Source: Thermoplasmatota archaeon (GTDB lineage: Archaea > Thermoplasmatota > E2 > DHVEG-1). From it: a stretch of 5,646 bases of DNA. This document shows, piece after piece, positions 1-4,307 of the stretch (position 1 is the stretch's first letter; every line of letters begins with the position of its first letter). The DNA lies in NCBI GenBank assembly GCA_030615845.1, contig JAUWYM010000070.1, forward strand, positions 1 to 5,646. Reading direction: 5' to 3'. The notes under the pieces are model-generated. The model had not been told where the DNA came from. It saw only the letters and a program-made list of their open reading frames with translations, and made no database searches. The translations under genes were made by a program, and so were the position numbers.

Positions 1-85
1 CCTGCTGAATGTCGATACATCCTGTACAAAGCATTAAAATGATAACCATTACGATAACAACGCTACAACATATATTCTTCTGCAT
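1..85 (-). CDS. Putative secreted lipoprotein, N-terminal fragment (runs off the left edge)
   Basis: Reading leftwards from an ATG at 85-83, 28 codons are open to the window edge. The peptide begins MQKN, has a hydrophobic core at about residues 5-20 (two Cys, then Val/Ile/Met/Leu) and reaches the motif LCTGC at residues 19-23, followed by IDIQQ. This is the form of a type II (lipoprotein) signal peptide, with Cys23 as the likely lipidated residue. The lipobox is imperfect because a Cys sits at -3 where Leu is usual. The start is supported by a TATA-like TTTTTAAA on the minus strand at 110-117, centred about 28 nt upstream, which implies an almost leaderless transcript. There is no clear Shine-Dalgarno sequence. 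The gene is divergent from the beta-helix protein gene. Function cannot be told because the mature domain lies outside the window. A chance ORF is possible, but signal peptide, lipobox and promoter agree. Confidence 0.6.
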   Translation of the reverse strand, partial: MQKNICCSVVIVMVIILMLCTGCIDIQQ

Positions 86-109
86 GGACTCGAATGAATT
101 GTTAACTCG

Positions 110-117
110 TTTAAAAA
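110..117 (-). promoter_or_regulatory. TATA box of the left-edge lipoprotein gene
   Basis: On the minus strand the sequence reads AAATTTTTAAAC across 120-109. The AT core TTTTTAAA is centred about 28 nt from the ATG at 85, the normal distance between an archaeal TATA box and the transcription start of a leaderless or near-leaderless gene. No experimental support. Confidence 0.4.
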
Positions 118-143
118 TTTGTTGTACTGCAACAAGAAAAATT

Positions 144-151
144 CTTATATA
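144..151 (+). promoter_or_regulatory. TATA box of the beta-helix surface protein gene
   Basis: CTTATATA lies 23-30 nt upstream of the ATG at 174. This is the position expected for a TATA box that drives a leaderless mRNA, and no Shine-Dalgarno sequence precedes that ATG. It is the main reason for choosing 174 as the start rather than the in-frame ATG at 9. Confidence 0.5.
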
Positions 152-173
152 CAGTCTCCAGTTTAATCATTTA

Positions 174-1082
174 ATGAGAAAAGCTTTGAAGATTTATAGA
201 ACTAGACACGTATTTGTTCAAAAAATCTATGTTCTGTCCACAATTATCATGGTACTATTTAGTTTTCCCATCATAAGTCAAATCGGATCGTGTACATCAA
301 TTGAAAAATCAATAATTTATGTGAGCAGTTTAGGAACTGGAAACTTTACAACCATTCAAGATGGCATTGATGCCGCACATTCTGGTGACACCATCTTTGT
401 ATATAATGGGACATATTCTGAGAATATTGTTATTGACAAATCAATTACACTTCTTGGAGAAAATAAAAATATCACTATTATTGACGGACGAGGGACTGGA
501 AATGTTATTAAAATCAATGCCGACTATGTAACCATACGAGGTTTTACTATTCAACATAGTGGCCTTATTTTTCCAAATGCAGGAATCAATTGCAGTGCAA
601 ATTATACTATAATTGAAGAGAATTTTTTCAACAACAACTTCTATGGTATGACCCTACATCGTTCATCAAATAACACCATCATAGGAAATACCATACAAAA
701 CAATGATCAATGCGGCATCTACATGAGCCGATCATCACATAATATCATTGATACCAATATAATCCGCCAGAATACCTATAACGGCATAGGCGTTTATGAT
801 TCTTCAAATAATAATACTATTCAAAGTAATACTTTAACCCATAACGATTATTGTGGTATCAATATTCGAATATCATCACAGAACAACATCATAGACAACA
901 ATATATCAGAAAACAACATTGGAATTCATGTTCCATCGTCTGAAAATACTATTATTGGTAATAGTTTATCAAATAACAATATTGATATTGATGAAGAGCT
1001 TATAACACCAGGGTTTGAACTTCTCCTAATCATATTCAGCCTAGTGATGATCTTGTTTTGGAAAAGAAAAATAGTAAAGTAA
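174..1082 (+). CDS. NosD-like right-handed parallel beta-helix surface protein with PGF-CTERM tail
   Basis: A 302-aa exported protein. Residues 1-16 are basic and residues 17-36 are a hydrophobic signal segment. Residues 47-130 match the start of NosD/PbH1 proteins: YVSS, then TIQDGIDAAHSGDTIFVYNG, then SITLLGE and GFTI. Residues 140-270 carry at least five Asn-rich repeats of 20-24 residues (NTIIGNTIQNN, NIIDTNIIRQN, NTIQSNTLTHN, NNIIDNNISEN, NTIIGNSLSNN), the coils of a right-handed beta-helix. Residues 278-302 are TPGF, a membrane segment and KRK: a PGF-CTERM signal, which in other Euryarchaeota is cut by archaeosortase A and replaced by a lipid anchor. Several N-x-S/T sequons suggest N-glycosylation. 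I chose the ATG at 174 because a TATA box lies 23-30 nt before it; the frame is open back to an ATG at 9, but those 55 codons cross the divergent gene and promoter. Fold and surface location are well supported; the ligand or activity (copper delivery as in NosD, or sugar binding or lysis) is unknown. Confidence 0.85.
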   Translation: MRKALKIYRTRHVFVQKIYVLSTIIMVLFSFPIISQIGSCTSIEKSIIYVSSLGTGNFTTIQDGIDAAHSGDTIFVYNGTYSENIVIDKSITLLGENKNITIIDGRGTGNVIKINADYVTIRGFTIQHSGLIFPNAGINCSANYTIIEENFFNNNFYGMTLHRSSNNTIIGNTIQNNDQCGIYMSRSSHNIIDTNIIRQNTYNGIGVYDSSNNNTIQSNTLTHNDYCGINIRISSQNNIIDNNISENNIGIHVPSSENTIIGNSLSNNNIDIDEELITPGFELLLIIFSLVMILFWKRKIVK

Positions 1083-1186
1083 TATCTATATTGTGAAGGT
1101 ATCTTAGAATTTAGTAAATGGAGATAATTTTGATGTCTTAGTCTCTCCTATTCTGTAATATAACCATCGAATCCCTTAATCCTCCA

Positions 1187-1207
1187 AATATCTATTTGAT
1201 AGATATT
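1187..1207. repeat. Perfect 9-bp inverted repeat in the convergent gap
   Basis: AATATCTAT (1187-1195) and ATAGATATT (1199-1207) are exact reverse complements with a 3-nt loop (TTG). The same 9-mer AATATCTAT also begins at 1081, overlapping the stop codon of the beta-helix gene. The stem is entirely A/T apart from one C-G pair, so it would be weak as RNA. It could help transcription to end between the convergent genes, or be chance in AT-rich DNA. The rest of 1083-1250 shows no gene. Confidence 0.5.
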
Positions 1208-1210
1208 AAT

Positions 1211-1230
1211 TTATAAAAGAAAATAAAGAG
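1211..1230 (-). terminator. T-rich terminator of the 79-aa membrane protein gene
   Basis: Reading leftwards, 21 nt after the stop codon at 1251, the minus strand has three short T runs in close succession (TTT, TTTT, TTTT). Archaeal RNA polymerase stops at such T-rich tracts without needing a hairpin. The inverted repeat at 1187-1207 follows directly. Confidence 0.4.
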
Positions 1231-1250
1231 AGATGAGGGGTTAGTGGATA

Positions 1251-1490
1251 TTATGGCTCATATGTTGTGGATATAAGCTCTTGCTTTAGTTCAAAGTATG
1301 GTTGGTCAGGATAATGCGCTTTACTTTGCCAGATTTTTTGCATAACGATATTTCCTACTTCTGGAGCATAATGATTTTCAAGTGTAAAGACCATGAATCC
1401 AGCAGAGGCACTTTGAACAAAAAATGCAGCTAAAAAAATAGAAACAAGAATCAAACTGAAAACTAATATTATTGGTTTCCTGCCCCTCAT
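1251..1490 (-). CDS. Small membrane-anchored or secreted protein of unknown function
   Basis: A 79-aa protein I do not recognise. The N-terminus MRGRKP is basic, residues 7-27 are a strong hydrophobic segment, and residues 26-30 (SASAG) resemble a signal peptidase site. So the protein is either cleaved and exported, or anchored with about 50 residues outside. The outer part is mixed, with many aromatic and Pro residues (HYAPEVG, HYPDQPYFEL) and no Cys or known motif. The start is well supported: GAGGGTGG at 1497-1504 on the minus strand contains the archaeal Shine-Dalgarno core GGTG and ends 6 nt before the ATG at 1490. A TATA-like AAGTATAAG at 1533-1541 would place the transcription start near 1510. 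The gene stands alone between tRNA-Glu and a convergent surface protein gene. Coding is likely because signal segment, ribosome site and promoter all agree. Confidence 0.65.
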   Translation of the reverse strand: MRGRKPIILVFSLILVSIFLAAFFVQSASAGFMVFTLENHYAPEVGNIVMQKIWQSKAHYPDQPYFELKQELISTTYEP

Positions 1491-1512
1491 TTGAATCCAC
1501 CCTCACAACAAC

Positions 1513-1528
1513 ATGAGTATCAACTCAT
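1513..1528. promoter_or_regulatory. Inverted repeat, possible operator of the 79-aa protein gene
   Basis: ATGAGT and ACTCAT, separated by ATCA, form a perfect 6-bp dyad. It sits between the TATA-like element at 1533-1541 and the predicted transcription start near 1510, where a bound repressor would block polymerase. Without a known regulator this remains a guess. Confidence 0.25.
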
Positions 1529-1532
1529 ACAA

Positions 1533-1541
1533 CTTATACTT
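1533..1541 (-). promoter_or_regulatory. TATA-like element of the 79-aa protein gene
   Basis: The minus strand reads AAGTATAAG here. At the usual spacing the transcript would start near 1510, leaving a leader of about 20 nt that holds the ribosome site at 1497-1504. A second candidate, CTTTTAAG at 1551-1558, lies further upstream. Confidence 0.35.
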
Positions 1542-1587
1542 TACTTACTGCTTAAAAGGCAGCAATTCTACCCAAAATAATTCAGAG

Positions 1588-1660
1588 TGCTCCCGTCGGG
1601 ATTTGAACCCGAGTCTACGGCTCGAGAGGCCGTGATGATTGGCCGCTACACTACGGGAGC
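1588..1660 (-). tRNA. tRNA-Glu, anticodon CTC
   Basis: A complete 73-nt cloverleaf on the minus strand. The acceptor stem is GCTCCCG/CGGGAGC with discriminator A. The anticodon stem ACGGC/GCCGT encloses the loop CTCTCGA, with anticodon CTC at 1624-1626, reading GAG (Glu). A 4-nt variable loop precedes the T arm TCGGG-TTCAAAT-CCCGA. CCA is not encoded and must be added later, and there is no intron. The 5' end lies 9 nt after the stop codon of the SAMP-like gene on the same strand, so the two may share a transcript. Confidence 0.95.
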
Positions 1661-1669
1661 AAAAAGGAA

Positions 1670-1876
1670 TTATCCTCCTGAGGCGACTTGTATAATTTTA
1701 AATTCTTGTTTTTTTGTAATGACGTCATTGATGGGAACTGGCATATTATTGCTTGTAACAATGACGGTATCGGGTTTCAATTGAATTTTTTGAAGAAGAT
1801 CTGATATAGTTGAACCTTTATCTAACTCAATTTCCTTTGATGTATTTCCAGGTAACATTTTGATAGTAATCTTCAT
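1670..1876 (-). CDS. SAMP2/Urm1/ThiS-like ubiquitin-fold sulfur carrier protein
   Basis: A 68-aa protein with the ubiquitin-like beta-grasp pattern: strand 1 MKITIKML, strand 2 SKEIELDKG, helix TISDLLQKIQL, then DTVIVTSNNMPVPIND and FKIIQVASGG. It ends in the free Gly-Gly typical of ThiS, MoaD, Urm1 and archaeal SAMPs, where an E1-like enzyme adenylates the last Gly for sulfur transfer or protein conjugation. The segment TVIVTSNNMPVP resembles SAMP2/Urm1-type carriers (the V-x-V-x-x-x-x-x-P-V-P pattern) more than MoaD. No E1 (UbaA/ThiF) or thiamine or molybdopterin gene lies nearby to decide between roles. I chose ATG 1876 because strand 1 starts there; an in-frame ATG at 1891 would add MHIDS. 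No Shine-Dalgarno sequence is seen. The stop lies 9 nt before tRNA-Glu. SAMP2/Urm1 proteins are known to supply sulfur for 2-thiouridine at tRNA position 34, which fits the setting loosely. Confidence 0.8.
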   Translation of the reverse strand: MKITIKMLPGNTSKEIELDKGSTISDLLQKIQLKPDTVIVTSNNMPVPINDVITKKQEFKIIQVASGG

Positions 1877-1890
1877 TGAATCGATATGCA

Positions 1891-1899
1891 TATAAAAAA
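1891..1899 (+). promoter_or_regulatory. TATA box of tRNA-Ser
   Basis: TATAAAAAA is centred about 41 nt upstream of the mature tRNA-Ser 5' end. Transcription would begin near 1921, giving a leader of about 15 nt that RNase P would remove. On the other strand the same tract is too close to the SAMP-like start (about 19 nt) to be its normal TATA box; a weaker TTTAAT at 1907-1912 on the minus strand fits that gene better. Confidence 0.4.
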
Positions 1900-1935
1900 G
1901 CCTTAGATTAAACTTTTGACAATCTATATCTGTTT

Positions 1936-2021
1936 GCTGGGGTAGCTAAGCCCGGACCAAAGCGGTGGTCTCGAAAACCACTGGTGCTCGCACCTCAAGG
2001 GTTCAAATCCCTTCCCCAGCG
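1936..2021 (+). tRNA. tRNA-Ser, anticodon CGA
   Basis: A complete 86-nt class II tRNA. The acceptor stem is GCTGGGG/CCCCAGC with discriminator G, as usual for archaeal tRNA-Ser. The D stem is GCT/AGC. The anticodon stem GTGGT/ACCAC holds the loop CTCGAAA, with anticodon CGA at 1972-1974, reading TCG (Ser). The long variable arm GGTG-CTCG-CACC is a strong class II mark. The T arm is AAGGG-TTCAAAT-CCCTT. CCA is not encoded, and there is no intron. It is transcribed away from the SAMP-like gene. Confidence 0.95.
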
Positions 2022-2067
2022 TTCCCAACAGGAGAAAAACTGGTTGAATCAAATATTTGTCCTAACC

Positions 2068-2074
2068 TCTTTTT
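2068..2074 (+). terminator. Possible T-run terminator of tRNA-Ser
   Basis: TCTTTTT ends in five T residues 53 nt after the tRNA 3' end and is the first strong T run in the convergent gap 2022-2125. That gap shows no gene and no convincing hairpin. Confidence 0.3.
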
Positions 2075-2125
2075 ACCAGTAAAAGTGTATTCAAATCTCG
2101 TCATTTTCTACGATCTTTTACCGTT

Positions 2126-2980
2126 TTAAATATCTCTCCTTTTAAAGAAGAAGTATGCCAAGATCAATGGTACTATTATCCATACTAACTGAACAACAAG
2201 AAGAAGATTCATGCTCATCCAATCCGGGGCTTCTATTGAGATTCCCATAGCCTGTTTAAGACCAAATGCTTGCATGACCGCCATCTGATTTAAATCACCT
2301 GGACTAAAAACAACTGAAGACCAAAGCCAATCCGGGTAGGTGCCCTCACCTGTCATCAATTTCATGAAGTCTCCTCCGGTTGCATAATAGATGGCCATAA
2401 CTATCATACCATAAATCATAGCCCAAAAAAATAAGATAATCCCTCCAGCAATAGCTCTCACACGAGTCTTACAAAGTGCAGAAATACAAATTATTAAGCT
2501 TAAATACATTAAACCTAAGATAATTGCAAGTGCTATGAATGCCAGAAATGCTACCCCTTCTTCAGCACCAACGGTCGCTGCAATAACAACACCGCTTAGG
2601 CCGAATCCTATTAATGGAGTAACAGCTAGTGCAGATCCAAGGCCCAGGAACTTACCCAATAGAACCTCTACTCTCTTTACAGGATACGAAAGAACCACAT
2701 ATAGAGCCCCCGTTTCTGCCTCACCAGCAATTGTTGAGAAACCAAGCAGGATTGCAATTAATGGAATAAGAAGAGTATAAATACTCATAAGTGCAACAAC
2801 AGTGTCTTCCATACCTCCAAATATCTCCCCGCCTCCTGCTTGTCTACCAGCAAGGTATGATGAAGCAATTGCCAAAATTATAAAAATAATTGTCATTACA
2901 ATAATCCATTTATTTCTAATATTATCCATGAACTCTTTTTTTGCAATAGTATAAATTGCCTTAGGATTTATTCCTGCCAT
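2126..2980 (-). CDS. ABC-2 type transporter permease, NosY-like
   Basis: A 284-aa membrane protein. Residues 1-24 match the cytoplasmic start of the family (IYTIAKKEFMDNIRNKW). About six membrane segments can be seen near residues 25-44, 60-82, 112-135, 143-168, 174-199 and 257-279, and the C-terminus is FFFKRRDI. The segment at 87-113 (GEAETGALYVVLSYPVKRVE, then LLGKFLG) is the cytoplasmic coupling-helix region typical of NosY and other ABC-2 permeases, and FSPGDLNQMAVM near 225-236 matches the later conserved loop of that family. It would form the membrane channel with the ATPase gene just upstream; a homodimer with two ATPase subunits is the usual form. The start codon overlaps the ATPase stop by one base (TAATG), and GGTGGTG at 2985-2991 is a strong ribosome site inside the end of the ATPase gene, so translation is probably coupled. 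The substrate is unknown: these exporters serve copper-site maturation, drug, lipid or polymer export. Confidence 0.85.
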   Translation of the reverse strand: MAGINPKAIYTIAKKEFMDNIRNKWIIVMTIIFIILAIASSYLAGRQAGGGEIFGGMEDTVVALMSIYTLLIPLIAILLGFSTIAGEAETGALYVVLSYPVKRVEVLLGKFLGLGSALAVTPLIGFGLSGVVIAATVGAEEGVAFLAFIALAIILGLMYLSLIICISALCKTRVRAIAGGIILFFWAMIYGMIVMAIYYATGGDFMKLMTGEGTYPDWLWSSVVFSPGDLNQMAVMQAFGLKQAMGISIEAPDWMSMNLLLVVQLVWIIVPLILAYFFFKRRDI

Positions 2981-4056
2981 TAAGCACCACCTTTATCCTG
3001 AGATATCAATTTCACAAATGCTTCCTCAAGTGAAGGTTCAATTGTTTTGATGTTATCTATTTTCAAACCTGCTTCCTCAAGAGTAGCAATAACTCGACTA
3101 CGGACAGAAGACTCACAAGTCACAAAGAGCGTATCATCTTTTGCATCAACAGCCTCCACACCTTTAAGACCTTTGATTTCTTCCGGAATCTTTCCATTTA
3201 ATCCGGGAATAGAAATTTCAAGGCGTGGTTTAATCTTCAGATACTTATTCAAATTAGCTACCGTATCTTCAGCAATAAGTTTACCTTTATCGATTATTGC
3301 AACTCTATCACAAAGATTCTCCACCTCAGTTAAAATATGAGATGAAAAAAGTACCGTAGCACCTTGCTCATTCAACATCTTAATTTTTTCCCTAATAGTC
3401 TTAACCCATCGTGCATCTAAACCTGCCATCGGTTCATCAAGAATATAAACCGGAGGATTCCCAATCATTACTTGAGCTACACCTAGCAATTGAACCATCC
3501 CTTTCGAGAAAGTCCCCACTTTTCTATCTATTGCTTCCTCAAGTCCAACCTCGCTTATAAGAGGTTTAGCAACAGATTTATCATCACCCCTTAATTCACA
3601 GAAGAAATTTAATGTCTGCAAAGGAGTAAGGTTATCATAGAACGCAACTCGCTCAGGAAGATACCCAACAGATTTTCTCGCTTCAATACCATCCTTTTTA
3701 ATGTCAAATCCATTGATTTTGATTTTACCTGAATTAACATGAATTAAACTAAGTATTGCCTTTATCGCTGTGGTCTTTCCTGCCCCATTAGGGCCAAGAA
3801 GGCCAAAGATCTCCCCAGTTCGAATATTGAATGAGAGGTCATTTACTGCTGTTACATCCTTATATATTTTAGTAAGACCATCAACCTCTATTGTAAAAGA
3901 AGTAGTTGTTGTTTTTAATTCTGATTTTTCTTCTGGAAATGTGAATACGCCTTTTGTATTACATTTAGGACAAATAATATAGGTTTTTTCTCCAGGATTG
4001 CCCTGAATTGTGACTTTGTTTTTACAATGAGGACACATAATTGTTTTTGTAATCAT
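2980..4056 (-). CDS. ABC exporter ATP-binding protein with N-terminal zinc ribbon (NosF/CcmA-like)
   Basis: A 358-aa protein. Residues 8-32 hold two CxxC pairs (C8/C11 and C29/C32), spaced as in a zinc ribbon, followed by an acidic/Thr-rich linker to about residue 53. Residues 54-270 are an ABC ATPase: Walker A GPNGAGKTT at 88-96; Q-loop region GYLPER at 131-136, with Glu135 where many ABC proteins have Gln; a degenerate signature FSKGMVQ at 183-189, the form usual in NosF-like exporters; Walker B VYILDEP at 203-209, with Glu208 as catalytic base; D-loop GLDA; and switch His240 in SSHIL. Residues 278-350 form the extra C-terminal domain common in this group, ending SLEEAFVKL. It powers the NosY-like permease encoded directly downstream, at the inner face of the membrane. 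The ATG at 4056 is preceded by GGAG at 4065-4068, 8 nt away. The zinc ribbon is an addition to the usual roughly 300-aa family length, and its target (DNA, RNA or protein) is unknown. Confidence 0.9.
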   Translation of the reverse strand: MITKTIMCPHCKNKVTIQGNPGEKTYIICPKCNTKGVFTFPEEKSELKTTTTSFTIEVDGLTKIYKDVTAVNDLSFNIRTGEIFGLLGPNGAGKTTAIKAILSLIHVNSGKIKINGFDIKKDGIEARKSVGYLPERVAFYDNLTPLQTLNFFCELRGDDKSVAKPLISEVGLEEAIDRKVGTFSKGMVQLLGVAQVMIGNPPVYILDEPMAGLDARWVKTIREKIKMLNEQGATVLFSSHILTEVENLCDRVAIIDKGKLIAEDTVANLNKYLKIKPRLEISIPGLNGKIPEEIKGLKGVEAVDAKDDTLFVTCESSVRSRVIATLEEAGLKIDNIKTIEPSLEEAFVKLISQDKGGA

Positions 4057-4097
4057 TTTTTACGCTCCGATATTTTCGTTGTCTTAATATAAGAGGT

Positions 4098-4107
4098 AAT
4101 ATTTAAT
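4098..4107 (-). promoter_or_regulatory. Candidate TATA box of the ABC exporter operon
   Basis: The minus strand reads ATTAAATATT here. A transcript starting about 26 nt downstream (near 4076) would have a leader of roughly 20 nt containing the GGAG ribosome site at 4065-4068. A second AT-rich candidate at 4083-4092 would start inside that ribosome site and is less likely. Confidence 0.3.
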
Positions 4108-4116
4108 ACATAGTCA

Positions 4117-4224
4117 CTGGTATTTCATATATCTTATCAGAACCTAAAATATCTTTGGTATTTTCAGCTACTCCTTATAAACTATCAAATTTTACCGGAT
4201 ATTTTTAAAATACCTGCTAGGTAT
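4117..4224. repeat. Short repeated GGTATTT motifs and a dyad upstream of the ABC operon
   Basis: On the plus strand GGTATTTC lies at 4119-4126 and GGTATTTT at 4157-4164 (38 nt apart), and the inverse AAAATACC at 4207-4214. The last copy overlaps a perfect dyad, ATACCT-GCT-AGGTAT, at 4210-4224. All sit upstream of the candidate TATA box of the ABC operon, where activator or repressor sites are often found. The region 4057-4307 otherwise holds no convincing gene. The motifs are short and could be chance. Confidence 0.3.
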
Positions 4225-4254
4225 GACGTTGATATTAAATAGTTTCTAATCATT

Positions 4255-4268
4255 GCAAAAAATATTAC
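4255..4268 (-). terminator. T-run terminator of the C25 peptidase gene
   Basis: On the minus strand, about 45 nt after the peptidase stop, the sequence reads AATATTTTTTGC, with six T residues at 4257-4262. A 4-bp CAGA/TCTG hairpin at 4271-4282 lies just before it. This suits archaeal T-tract termination and suggests the peptidase and ABC genes are separate transcripts. Confidence 0.4.
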
Positions 4269-4307
4269 AGCAGAAAACTCTGGTTGCAAGGTAGGTTATC
4301 TTTACAG

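Noticed and set aside
1122..1143. GGAG followed by ATG after the beta-helix gene
   Set aside because: The frame ends in a stop after two codons, so it is not a gene start.
1587..1784. Plus-strand open frame of 65 codons
   Set aside because: It runs through the complement of tRNA-Glu and antisense to the SAMP-like gene, and has no ribosome site or promoter.
2039..2080. ACTGGT ... ACCAGT inverted repeat between tRNA-Ser and the permease
   Set aside because: Only 6 bp with a 30-nt loop and no stem extension; expected by chance.
2535..2780. Plus-strand open frame inside the permease gene
   Set aside because: Antisense shadow of a strongly supported membrane protein; the composition is Arg/Pro/Thr-rich as expected for the reverse of hydrophobic codons.
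4182..4253. 23-codon minus-strand frame starting MIRNYL in the spacer before the ABC operon
   Set aside because: No ribosome site, no recognisable protein, and it overlaps the ATACCT dyad; chance frame in AT-rich DNA.
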